From an uncultured Chloroflexota bacterium (GTDB taxonomy: Bacteria > Chloroflexota > Anaerolineae > Promineifilales > Promineifilaceae), in the NCBI GenBank assembly GCA_937958365.1, contig CALFEW010000613.1, forward strand, positions 1 to 11,170: a stretch of 11,170 bases of DNA. Reading direction: 5' to 3'. Below, one piece after another: positions 1-7,253 of the stretch. Made by a program: the position numbers and the translations under genes. The first letter of the stretch is position 1; every line of letters begins with the position of its first letter. The notes beneath the pieces are model-generated. The model did no database searches, had not been told where the DNA came from, and was given only the letters and a program-made list of their open reading frames with translations.

Positions 1-44
1 ATTTAGCTATCTGTACTGCCAACGGTCATAAACTGGCATTTTAT

Positions 45-95
45 AGAGATTGGAAATTTGAGATTAGCGACTGGTCAATCTCCAATCTCTTTTTT
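45..95 (+). terminator. Rho-independent-type terminator hairpin for a plus-strand gene left of the window
   Basis: A perfect 10-bp inverted repeat, AGAGATTGGA (45-54) and TCCAATCTCT (81-90), is followed directly by a run of six T (90-95). The 26-base loop can pair further inside (GATT 62-65 with AATC 77-80). T-runs on the plus strand suit termination of a plus-strand transcript entering from the left. The opposite side has no matching A-run, so it is unlikely to terminate the minus-strand helicase gene that ends at 137. Bases 1-136 otherwise hold no gene that I can support. The hairpin arms also resemble dispersed GATTGGA-type repeats, so it could be a repeat copy serving as a terminator. Confidence 0.55.
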
Positions 96-136
96 CGCAG
101 AATGTAAGTTTCCTTGTTCAGTATAGAATGCCTGCC

Positions 137-3100
137 TCACCCGGCAAGCGTGAGTGAAGATGAGTCTTCCTGCACCAACCGGCCCTGGGCGATTAAATTC
201 TGGATGGCGGCAAAAACGGCCGTCTTCGACCCCTCACCAATCTGCCGAAAACCAAACAACTGGCCCACGCAGCGCGGAACGTCCTCCGGCGCGATACCCA
301 AAGCATCTTCTACCACCAGGCACACGGCGGCCTCGATCTCTTCCGGGCAGATGTACTCAAACTTGCGCGACACCGGCGGCAGTTGCGAGCGGTCACGAAC
401 CACCGGGCGTTCCAGTCCCACCGGCCACAGAAAATCACCGCGCCGTTCGATGCGTCCACTTTTCACGCCTTCTTTCAGCAGCCACTTTTCCACCCCTTCA
501 GGCATCGTCAACATCTGGTAGCCGGCGGCGTAACTCATGCGCCGCATAACCTCCGTGTGGTGAACCGGTCCCTCCTGCTGCACGACATCCACCAGCCAGT
601 CGAGCAAATTCTGGCGGTAGGGCGGTTTTCTTTCGGCCTGGTAGGCGGCAAAGGAGCGCCCTTTCAGGTTGATGGTCAGCGCGGCCGTCTGGTAGGCGGG
701 AATGGGGCGCGGGCTGGCAATCGTCTCCAGCGGGTCGTAGCTTTCGCGTAGCGAGTAATCAGCGACCACCACCGGCGCCGGCGGTTGGGCTACGGCAGCC
801 AGCAGGCGGCGGCGTTCGCCCATGGGGTCTAGCTGCCACTGCTGGCTCCACACGCGGTGGATGCGCCAGCCTAACCGCGCCAGCACTTCGGCCTGGATGC
901 GGTCGCGGTCGTGGGCGGAACGGGCCTGATGGTAGTTGTCGCCGTCGGTTGCGATGCCCAGGGTGTAACGGCCGTCTTCCCCCACAATCGCCAGATCCAC
1001 CCGCGCCGGTCCACTGCCCACCCGCTCGGCGACGGTGTGCCCTTGCGCGGTCAGGTCGGCGGCCAACAGGTGGAGGAAGGGGGCGGGGGGAACGGCCGTT
1101 TCCGGCGGCATGTCGGCCAGTTCGCCACTGGCGGCATAGCGCAGGTAGCGCTGCAAGGCCACCACGCCTGCCGCCTCCGGGTAACGCTGCTCAATGTCTT
1201 CCGGCGTCAGGTTGGTGAACAGGTCGCAGCGGCAGCGGGCGCGGGTAATGAGGACGTTCAGCCGTCGTTCGCCGCCCGCCTGGTTGAGCGGGCCAAAGTT
1301 CAGGGTAAGGTGATTGTCGGCGGCACGGCCGTAACCCACGCTGAGCAAAATCACGTCGCGCTCGTCGCCCTGCACGTTTTCCAGATTCTTCACGAAAAAT
1401 GGTTCCGTCGGATGGGCGCGGAAGAAGGGTTCGGCCGCCGGATGTTGGCGGCGCAGCGCTTCAACCGCCTGCCGGACGGCCTGCTGCTGTCCGCGGCTGA
1501 AGGCGACCACGCCCAATGTCAGGTGCGGCTGCGTTTGGGCATGATGCAGCACAGCCTGGGCTACCGCGGCGGCTTCCAGTGGATTGGTGCGGCTCTTGCC
1601 CCGCTCATAGATGGTGTGCGGCAGGTGATGGTAGCGCAGGCCCACTTCCCGTTTGCCGCCATCCGGGCTGGGAAAAATCACCAGTTGGCGGTCATAAAAC
1701 AGGTGATTGGATAGCGCGATGAGCGATTCGTGGCGGCTGCGGTAATGCCAGCGCAACATGCGCTGCGGCGCGTTTTGGGCGCAAAACAGGTCCAGGATGC
1801 TTTCCTGGCTGCCGCTGACGTTGGCTTCGTCATCGTTGTTGGCTGCCACGTCATGGTCGTCGCCGCCGGCCAGCCGCTCGAAGAAGGGCGTGGGTGGCAA
1901 CTGGCGGCTGTCGCCCACCACCACGACCTGCCTGCCGCGCACAATCGCGCCGAAGGCTTCTACCGGGCGCACCTGGCTGGCTTCGTCGAAAACCACCAGG
2001 TCAAACTGCACGCTGCCCGGCGGCAGATAGGCGGCGATGGAGAGCGGACTCATCATGAAGACGGGTTTGATGCGCTGCACGGCGCGCCCGGCCTGCTGCA
2101 TCAGCTGGCGGATGGGGCGATGGTTGCGCTTTTTCTCTATTTCGCTGTGCAGCAGTCCCATCTGGCCGCCGGCTTTGTAGCGTGGCAGGTTTTGCCAGTG
2201 GGCGTGGGCCAGGCGGGCGCGGTTGGCGGCCAGAAATTGGCTGTCCAGGTCGCGGAATTGGCTGATGGTGGCGTCGGGCGGTTGGGCGTTGTAGCCTTGC
2301 AGGGCGGCGCGCTGGGTATTGGCCTGGTGGATGAGGGCGGCGCAGCGCGTTAGCCACAGCAAATCACCCAGATGAACGGCGGCGGCGGGCCATCGTTGCG
2401 CCGCTTCGACCAGAGGTTGTAGGCCGTTGGCGGATAGAGTGGCTGCCTGCCGGTTGTAGGCGGCAAAATCAGGCAGGGCGTCGGCGGCAGCCTGAGCGCG
2501 GCGCAGCCAGGTTTGCTGCGCGGTGAAGGGCTGCGCCAGGAAGGGCAGTTGGGGGCCAAAGGCCAGGGTCGCATCCAGTTGCAGGTGGGCGAAGAGGGCA
2601 GACACGGCCGTTTCGTACCTCTCTTGCGCGTCTGTCAGGGTGGATACGGCCGTTTGCAGGGCGGTTCTGTCCAGGGCTTTGCCGGCCAGAATGAGCAGGC
2701 TGGCCGGATAAACGCCCTGTTTCACGCCATCGTGGACGTTGGCGAGCCAGCGGCCCACCGTCACCAGGTCGGTCCATTTGGAATCGGGGCCGCGCCAGTG
2801 GAGGCCAAAGATGTCGGCCAGCGGGGAAGCCATCGCCGCCAGCAGCGGCTGCAAACGCTGCACGTCGAGGATGGCGTCCACCAGACGGAGTTGTTCGGCC
2901 CACTCTTTGGGCGGCGCGGTGAGGCACAGTCCGGCTAATTGGTTGAGCGCGCGCCGGTAGGTGGGCGAGATCAGGCGTGACATGGGGTTGCGTCCGGCCA
3001 TCAAGCCCTGGCGAGTGGGCAGCACGGCCTGGTCCCAGGCCTGCGGGATGAGCATGGCGTCGTAGGCAGCGTGGGCTTGCTGGATGCGTTCACCGGCTTC

Positions 3101-4807
3101 CAGGGCGGCTATCAGGTCGGTGGCGGTGGTGGTCCAGGCGGGATGGGCTGCCTGGATGCCCAGCAGTTTGGGCGCGAATTGCAGCCGTTGCACGGCTAAC
3201 TGCATCTGGGAAAGCGCGGCGAAGGTGGGGGGAACGGCCGTTTCCAGCAGTTCAGCCAGTCGGCCGGCCTCTGTTTCTATCTGGCCCAGGGTTTCTTGGG
3301 CCACGCGGGCCAGGCTGCGGAGTTGCGCCGGGGTTTCCGCGGGCGCGTTGGCGAGTGGGCAGCCCCAAAATGGGTGCTGCGCCGGAACGCCGATTTGCGC
3401 CAGACATTGCTGGAGGGTCTGAACCTGCGCCAGACGTTCGGCAAATTGCGCCGCCGACCAGGCGGCAATGCCGGGGATGGTCAGGGCGGGCGGTTCCTGA
3501 TCGGTCAGCAGGGCGGCCAGGTTGAGGCGGTGGCCGTAGGCGTCGTAGAGGGAGAGGCCGCTGTCGCCGATGGGGTCGTTGATGGCGTGGCTGTAGGCGT
3601 TGAGGTGGTCGCGGATGGCTTGTAGTTGGGGCAGGTGGGGGAAACGGCCGTCTTCTTTGGGCTGGCCCAGGCGCAGCGTGCGTTCCAATTCGGCCACGAA
3701 GGTGCGTTTGGTTGTTTTATGGCTGTGCAGCGCCAGGGCCGCATCGCCCAGGCCCACGTCATCCAGGCGGCGCTTCACCACGTCCAGAGCGGCCATTTTC
3801 TCGGCGACAAACAGCACCGTCTTGCCCTGGCCCAACGCTTCAGCGATGAGGTTGGTGATGGTTTGCGATTTGCCTGTGCCCGGCGGCCCCTGAATGACGA
3901 GATTGTGCCCGGCGTTGACGTCCAGAATCGCCAGGGTTTGTGAACTGTCGGCTTCGATGACGCGATGGCTTTGCGCCAGATGAACGTGGCTGTCTATGGC
4001 GTCGTCGGCGGGGAGCTGCCGGCCGGGTTGGGGCAAATCGTGCGGGGCGAGCAGGGCGTGGAGGATGGGGTGGTCGGCGGGCGGGTCGGTTTTCCAGTTG
4101 GCGGCGTCCAGGTCGTCTACCATCAGGAGTTTGCTGAAGGAGAAGAAGCCGAGGGAAACGGCCGTGTCGTCCACCTGCCAATCGCCCATTACTTGCACCG
4201 CCTGACGGACGGCGGCAAAGTAGGCGGGTAAGTCCAGGGTTTCGTCTGCCGGTAAAGGCGGCAGGTCCAGGCGAAAATCGAGGGAGAGTTTGGCGCGGAG
4301 GGCGGCGTTGTCGCCCACGTCGCCGCCGGTGGCGTGCAGGCGGAAGCGGCTGGTGGCGTCGTCCCGCAGCAGTTCGGCGGGGACGAGCAGCAGCGGGGCG
4401 CGGCGCAGGGCAGCGCTGGCCTGTTCGCGCCAGAGCAGCATCCCCAAAGCCAGATAAAGGACGTTGACGCCCTGTTCTTCGATGTATTCACGGGCCGCGT
4501 CGTGGGTGGTGAGCAGCCGTTTTTGCAGTTCAGGGTCGCTGTAGGCGGTTTGCAAGCGGTCGTCGGTGTGGGGGTCTGGAGCCAGTTCGGGTGGCTGGCC
4601 GGATGGGGAGTCGCCGTTAGCGCCGGCCGGTAGAAAGCTGAAGGAACGGCCGTTTTGCACCAGGTGTTGGTAAATGGGTAACGGCCGTTCGTCCACAATG
4701 TCCAGGCCGCGCGCCGCCAGGGTGCGGTAGTTGAGCAGGGGATTGCGCAGTCCCAGGTCAAGCAACTCACGGCGGGCGGCTTCCAGCGTGGCGGCGGCGT
4801 TGTTCAT
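137..4807 (-). CDS. DUF4011 / superfamily-1 helicase / Vsr-like nuclease / DUF3320 protein
   Basis: A 1556-residue multidomain enzyme. The N-terminus has the DUF4011 signature RRELLDLGLRNPLLNYR (residues 12-28). Superfamily-1 helicase motifs follow: Walker A GPPGTGKS (307-314), a long mostly helical insertion (about 400-880), motif II VVFDEAS (938-944), motif III GDSRQLPPT (965-973), motif IV HYRSRHESLI (1021-1030), motif V VQGDERD (1145-1151) and motif VI RRLNVLITRAR (1181-1191). Residues about 1268-1325 match the MTES_1575/DUF559 Vsr-like PD-(D/E)XK domain (DLAIVGEDG...DRDRIQAEVLARLGWRIHRVW), but at 1284-1289 the sequence reads GIATDG where I expect GIECDG, so a probable active-site acid is Ala. 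The C-terminal 150 residues are DUF3320-like. Expected activity is ATP-dependent translocation on nucleic acid with an attached, possibly disabled, nuclease. Proteins of this architecture have been linked to phage defence; that role is inferred here. No Shine-Dalgarno precedes the ATG; the start appears leaderless. Confidence 0.93.
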   Translation of the reverse strand: MNNAAATLEAARRELLDLGLRNPLLNYRTLAARGLDIVDERPLPIYQHLVQNGRSFSFLPAGANGDSPSGQPPELAPDPHTDDRLQTAYSDPELQKRLLTTHDAAREYIEEQGVNVLYLALGMLLWREQASAALRRAPLLLVPAELLRDDATSRFRLHATGGDVGDNAALRAKLSLDFRLDLPPLPADETLDLPAYFAAVRQAVQVMGDWQVDDTAVSLGFFSFSKLLMVDDLDAANWKTDPPADHPILHALLAPHDLPQPGRQLPADDAIDSHVHLAQSHRVIEADSSQTLAILDVNAGHNLVIQGPPGTGKSQTITNLIAEALGQGKTVLFVAEKMAALDVVKRRLDDVGLGDAALALHSHKTTKRTFVAELERTLRLGQPKEDGRFPHLPQLQAIRDHLNAYSHAINDPIGDSGLSLYDAYGHRLNLAALLTDQEPPALTIPGIAAWSAAQFAERLAQVQTLQQCLAQIGVPAQHPFWGCPLANAPAETPAQLRSLARVAQETLGQIETEAGRLAELLETAVPPTFAALSQMQLAVQRLQFAPKLLGIQAAHPAWTTTATDLIAALEAGERIQQAHAAYDAMLIPQAWDQAVLPTRQGLMAGRNPMSRLISPTYRRALNQLAGLCLTAPPKEWAEQLRLVDAILDVQRLQPLLAAMASPLADIFGLHWRGPDSKWTDLVTVGRWLANVHDGVKQGVYPASLLILAGKALDRTALQTAVSTLTDAQERYETAVSALFAHLQLDATLAFGPQLPFLAQPFTAQQTWLRRAQAAADALPDFAAYNRQAATLSANGLQPLVEAAQRWPAAAVHLGDLLWLTRCAALIHQANTQRAALQGYNAQPPDATISQFRDLDSQFLAANRARLAHAHWQNLPRYKAGGQMGLLHSEIEKKRNHRPIRQLMQQAGRAVQRIKPVFMMSPLSIAAYLPPGSVQFDLVVFDEASQVRPVEAFGAIVRGRQVVVVGDSRQLPPTPFFERLAGGDDHDVAANNDDEANVSGSQESILDLFCAQNAPQRMLRWHYRSRHESLIALSNHLFYDRQLVIFPSPDGGKREVGLRYHHLPHTIYERGKSRTNPLEAAAVAQAVLHHAQTQPHLTLGVVAFSRGQQQAVRQAVEALRRQHPAAEPFFRAHPTEPFFVKNLENVQGDERDVILLSVGYGRAADNHLTLNFGPLNQAGGERRLNVLITRARCRCDLFTNLTPEDIEQRYPEAAGVVALQRYLRYAASGELADMPPETAVPPAPFLHLLAADLTAQGHTVAERVGSGPARVDLAIVGEDGRYTLGIATDGDNYHQARSAHDRDRIQAEVLARLGWRIHRVWSQQWQLDPMGERRRLLAAVAQPPAPVVVADYSLRESYDPLETIASPRPIPAYQTAALTINLKGRSFAAYQAERKPPYRQNLLDWLVDVVQQEGPVHHTEVMRRMSYAAGYQMLTMPEGVEKWLLKEGVKSGRIERRGDFLWPVGLERPVVRDRSQLPPVSRKFEYICPEEIEAAVCLVVEDALGIAPEDVPRCVGQLFGFRQIGEGSKTAVFAAIQNLIAQGRLVQEDSSSLTLAG

Positions 4808-4813
4808 GCGGAG

Positions 4814-4842
4814 ATTGTATCAAGGGGAACGGCCGTTGGCTA
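4814..4842 (-). promoter_or_regulatory. Extended -10 promoter giving a leaderless helicase transcript
   Basis: Read on the minus strand, TGATACAAT is an extended -10 element, with TACAAT at 4819-4814. It ends six bases before the ATG at 4807, so transcription would begin at or next to the A of the start codon. TAGCCA (4842-4837) lies 17 bp upstream of the -10 and matches TTGACA at four of six positions. No AGGAGG-like sequence lies between the hairpin and the ATG, which fits a leaderless message. The -35 element and spacer fall inside the 4828-4860 inverted repeat. Confidence 0.5.
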
Positions 4843-4860
4843 TGGTAGCCAACGGCCGTT
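4828..4860. repeat. Perfect 15-bp inverted repeat made of two ACGGCCGT copies
   Basis: AACGGCCGTTGGCTA (4828-4842) and its exact reverse complement TAGCCAACGGCCGTT (4846-4860) flank a 3-base TGG centre. Each arm carries the self-complementary octamer ACGGCCGT, so each arm could also fold on itself or form a separate protein site. It starts 21 bases after the stop of the ubiquitin-like gene and covers the -35 and part of the spacer of the proposed helicase promoter. It could be an operator, or a terminator without a U-run (the minus strand continues CCCCTTGATA). Confidence 0.8.
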
Positions 4861-4881
4861 GGGCCGGGGGGATTGGATTTG

Positions 4882-5178
4882 TTAACCGCCGGCCATCGCG
4901 CCGACAAACAGAAAGGGTTCTGTACCGGCCGCTACCTCGCCCGGCAGCGGCGTGTCCGGCGGGGTGTGTGATAAATCTTGACCACAGGCGAAGAAGCGGA
5001 TGAACGGCCGTCTCTGCTGCGTACTGTGGTCTCGAATTGTCCCGCGCAGCATCGGGTACTGCGCCTCCAGTTCATCTAAAATCGAGCGTTGCGTGATCGG
5101 TTCTTCAGGCTGGAGATGGACCTCTTTGCCGACTTTTGCCAGCGTCCGCAAATGATGTGGCAGAACAACGCGGATCAT
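4882..5178 (-). CDS. MoaD/ThiS-family ubiquitin-fold small protein with C-terminal Gly-Gly
   Basis: A 98-residue protein of the size and pattern of the MoaD/ThiS/SAMP beta-grasp family. It has an N-terminal beta strand (MIRVVLPHHLRTLA), a central helix region after PITQRSILDELEAQYP (about 28-43), a mid-domain strand (RRPFIRFFACGQDL, 56-69), and the C-terminal tail FVGAMAGG ending in Gly97-Gly98. In the family, the terminal Gly-Gly is adenylated by an E1-like enzyme and then carries sulfur (MoaD, ThiS) or is conjugated to proteins (SAMPs). No E1-like or JAMM protease gene lies in the window, so its use here is unknown. Its ATG overlaps the TGA of the preceding propeller gene (ATGA), implying translational coupling and probable joint function. 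No other molybdopterin or thiamine genes are present nearby, which argues against a housekeeping MoaD or ThiS role. Confidence 0.85.
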   Translation of the reverse strand: MIRVVLPHHLRTLAKVGKEVHLQPEEPITQRSILDELEAQYPMLRGTIRDHSTQQRRPFIRFFACGQDLSHTPPDTPLPGEVAAGTEPFLFVGAMAGG

Positions 5179-6290
5179 GGCAGCGTCTGGACTTCGACGG
5201 AAAGCACGGCAGGCAAATCGCGGACGATGGGCGACCAGTTGTCACCGGAATCGGCCGATACGTACACCTGCCCGCCGGTGGTGCCAAAGTACACGCCGCA
5301 GGAATCGAGTGAATCCACGGCCAGCGCATCGCGCAAAATATTGACATAACAGTCGCTTTGCGGCAAACCGTTTGTCAACGCTTCCCACTCGTGGCCTCCG
5401 GTCCGGCTGCGGTAAACCCGCAGTTTGCCATCCGGGGGATAATGTTCCGCGTCGCTTTTGATGGGGATGACGTAAACGGTGTCTGGTTCATGCGCGTGAA
5501 CGGCGATGGGGAAGCCAAAATCGCTGGGCAAGTTGCCACTGATCTCGTGCCATAGTTCACCGGCATTATCACTGCGCATAACGTCCCAATGTTTTTGCAT
5601 GAACAATACTTCAGGGCGTGCCCGGTGCATGGCGATATTGTGGACGCAGTGGCCTACTTCGGCCGTAGCGTCGGGCAGTTCATAAGGCGATAACAGCCCC
5701 TGGTTAATGGGCTGCCACGTTTGCCCGCCATCATCGGTACGGAACGCGCCCGCGGCCGAGATAGCCACGTAAATTCGGTTGGGATCGCCTGGGTCCAGGA
5801 TGATGGTGTGCAGGCACATACCGCCCGCCCCCGGCTGCCAGAGATTCCCCTTCACACCGCGCAAACCGGGAAGTTCCTGCCACGTTTGGCCGCCATCGGT
5901 TGAGCGGAACAGGGCAGCGTCTTCGACGCCGGCGTACACAGTATCGGGATCGGTTGGCGACGGTTCAAGGTGCCAGACCCGCTTAAACTCCCATGGGTGC
6001 TGTGTGCCGTCATACCACTGGTGGGTCCCAGGGACGCCTTCATAAGGAAACTCGTTGTTTACCGGCTCCCACGTTTGGCCCCCGTCGTCAGAGCGCTGAA
6101 TGAGCTGCCCAAACCAACCGGTGGACTGCGAGGCATACAATCGGTTCGGATTCACGGCCGATCCCTTGATGTGATAAATTTCCCAGCCGGCAAAATGCGG
6201 GCCGCTCACGTCCCACTTTTCCCGCTTTGCATCTGACGTCAGAATGAACGCACCTTTGCGCGTTCCGACCAGTACCCGTACACCGCTCAT
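5175..6290 (-). CDS. Asp-box (BNR/sialidase-like) beta-propeller protein, cytoplasmic
   Basis: A 371-residue protein starting MSGVRVLVGTRKGAF. It has six Asp-box turns of the S-x-D-x-G-x-x-W type: SDDGGQTW (67-74), STDGGQTW (130-137), TDDGGQTW (185-192), SDNAGELW (240-247), SRTGGHEW (295-302) and SADSGDNW (345-352), one per propeller blade at roughly even spacing. Databases usually call this family exo-alpha-sialidase or BNR repeat, but I see no signal peptide and no sialidase active-site arginine triad that I can place, so hydrolase activity is doubtful. The start at 6290 is chosen because AAGGAGAG (6295-6302) lies four bases upstream; an in-frame ATG at 6335 has no such site. The stop overlaps the start of the ubiquitin-like gene. 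I recall this propeller/MoaD-like pairing in several phyla, but cannot verify that here. Confidence 0.88.
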   Translation of the reverse strand: MSGVRVLVGTRKGAFILTSDAKREKWDVSGPHFAGWEIYHIKGSAVNPNRLYASQSTGWFGQLIQRSDDGGQTWEPVNNEFPYEGVPGTHQWYDGTQHPWEFKRVWHLEPSPTDPDTVYAGVEDAALFRSTDGGQTWQELPGLRGVKGNLWQPGAGGMCLHTIILDPGDPNRIYVAISAAGAFRTDDGGQTWQPINQGLLSPYELPDATAEVGHCVHNIAMHRARPEVLFMQKHWDVMRSDNAGELWHEISGNLPSDFGFPIAVHAHEPDTVYVIPIKSDAEHYPPDGKLRVYRSRTGGHEWEALTNGLPQSDCYVNILRDALAVDSLDSCGVYFGTTGGQVYVSADSGDNWSPIVRDLPAVLSVEVQTLP

Positions 6291-6294
6291 GGTT

Positions 6295-6302
6295 CTCTCC
6301 TT
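6295..6302 (-). promoter_or_regulatory. Ribosome binding site fixing the propeller gene start
   Basis: The minus strand reads AAGGAGAG-AACC-ATG. This strong site sets translation at 6290 instead of the longer reading that begins at 6335. Confidence 0.85.
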
Positions 6303-6438
6303 GTCTTGTGTTTCATGCGCTTTTTTGTGGCGCATAGCCGGTAATCATTTGGCCCCCTTTTGCTGACTCGATAAATTGCCGGTACGCATCAGACCCCTGG
6401 CGCCGGTCGGCGACTTCCTCAAGGGAATGGCCGTGTAC

Positions 6439-6912
6439 CTACTTCAGAGTGCATAACGCCTGGCGAATTTCTCCCAGGTGATAAGCGGTGTGGACGATGG
6501 TGGCGATGGCCCCGCCGATTTCCTGTTCGCTGGCCCATTCGGGCGTGTCGTTGATGAGCGTTTTGATGCGATCATAGCTCTGGCGCAGGGATAACTTGAG
6601 GCTTTCCCATTCTGCGGGGGTAACGGCCGTTGTCTCGCGCCAGATCTTATCCCAATCCTGCCGTTCAAATTGCTTCGTGCGCACGCTTTTTTCCAGCACG
6701 TCCAGATAAAAAGCCACGTGTTTTACCTGCGCTGCCAGCGTAGCGCATTTGTTGCCCACCGGGACCGATGCTTCTTCGGCGGAAATTGTGGCTAACGTCT
6801 CAAACATGGATGTGCCCCTGTCTAGAAAATAGCCGTGTACGTTGTCGAACGTTTCATCGAGCAAGCCGTAAAGTGCGTCGGTAAAATGCCTGGCTTCAAT
6901 CATTGTGGACAT
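6439..6912 (-). CDS. DinB/YfiT-family four-helix metalloprotein
   Basis: A 157-residue protein with the DinB-superfamily layout: an amphipathic N-terminal helix (ARHFTDALYGLLDETFDNV), a first metal-ligand helix with His65 (AAQVKHVAFYLDVL), and the HTAYHLGEIRQAL motif near the C-terminus giving His141 and His145. The three histidines form the usual metal site. The family is named after the Bacillus damage-inducible dinB gene (not the E. coli polymerase) and includes bacillithiol/mycothiol-dependent transferases as well as many proteins of unknown function; the exact reaction cannot be told from sequence. The start at 6912 is supported by AAGGAAG (6919-6925) six bases upstream. A promoter with an SOS box lies about 100 bases further upstream. 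After the TAG stop, 41 more in-frame codons remain open before a TGA at 6313-6315. Confidence 0.88.
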   Translation of the reverse strand: MSTMIEARHFTDALYGLLDETFDNVHGYFLDRGTSMFETLATISAEEASVPVGNKCATLAAQVKHVAFYLDVLEKSVRTKQFERQDWDKIWRETTAVTPAEWESLKLSLRQSYDRIKTLINDTPEWASEQEIGGAIATIVHTAYHLGEIRQALCTLK

Positions 6913-7021
6913 AAGCGTCTTCCTTGTGGTATGGGTCTGAATGTGGGTTTACCGCTTACAATGCGTGCAAATGGAAACGGCGGAGATTTTGTTTGTGGTG
7001 ATGTGGGTACGTAGAGTCACA

Positions 7022-7050
7022 AGTATAGAACGTGCGTTCCACAAAGTCAA
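7022..7050 (-). promoter_or_regulatory. Consensus sigma-70 promoter of the DinB gene
   Basis: On the minus strand, TTGACT (7050-7045) and TATACT (7027-7022) are separated by exactly 17 bp. Each hexamer matches the housekeeping consensus at five of six positions. Predicted transcription starts near 7015, leaving a leader of roughly 100 bases before the DinB start. It may also transcribe the propeller and ubiquitin-like genes, since no clear promoter is visible in the 148-base gap after the DinB stop. Confidence 0.75.
7028..7039. promoter_or_regulatory. Gram-positive-type SOS box (putative LexA operator)
   Basis: GAACGTGCGTTC matches the GAAC-N4-GTTC core exactly and the RNRY central rule on both strands (GTGC and GCAC). 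It sits in the promoter spacer directly next to the -10 hexamer, an ideal place for a repressor. The downstream gene is of the DinB family, first known as a damage-inducible gene, which strengthens the assignment. lexA itself is not in the window. Confidence 0.65.
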
Positions 7051-7085
7051 GGTTGTCTCACACACTTTCTTTCATCACTTGTGAA

Positions 7086-7253
7086 TCAATTCACCCAGGC
7101 CACGCGCTCGGTCTCGGCTGTGTCGTAACCGCCTAGATCGTAAATGGCCTGGTGTGCTTCCGCCTGGCTGAGCCATTGCGCCAGTGACTGTACGCCGGGC
7201 TGCTGCCATACGTCTTCCGGCATCACCAGGTAGGTTACTTTCAATTTTGCGGA
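7086..7253 (-). pseudogene. C-terminal remnant of a PBP-like (periplasmic-binding-protein-like) domain
   Basis: The minus strand is open for 55 codons ending at TGA (7086-7088), but an in-frame TAA (7254-7256) closes it upstream, and I find no continuation of the gene to the right. The peptide contains TYLVMPEDVWQQPGVQSLAQWL and, near the end, LGGYDTAETERVA. This is the pattern of the last strand-helix-strand of PBP-like domains (substrate-binding domains attached to molybdopterin or HTH regulator proteins), which commonly end in GGYDxxxxG. The rest of the gene is missing. A short inverted repeat, GTGAAT-CA-ATTCAC (7081-7094), covers the stop codon. I read it as a truncated relic; a tiny functional ORF starting at an internal ATG is less likely. 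Confidence 0.55.

Noticed and set aside
911..1714. Plus-strand open frame of 267 codons opposite the helicase gene
   Set aside because: It lies fully antisense to conserved helicase and nuclease motifs, has no family resemblance or ribosome binding site, and long antisense frames are common in GC-rich genes.
1730..2353. Plus-strand open frame of 207 codons
   Set aside because: Antisense to helicase motifs II and III; composition is that of a GC-rich shadow frame.
4882..5178. Assignment as the molybdopterin synthase small subunit or ThiS
   Set aside because: No cofactor or thiamine genes adjoin it and it is coupled to a propeller gene; only fold-level assignment is justified.
6291..6335. Longer N-terminus of the propeller protein
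   Set aside because: The added 15 residues are highly charged and lack a ribosome binding site, while the internal ATG has AAGGAGAG at good spacing.
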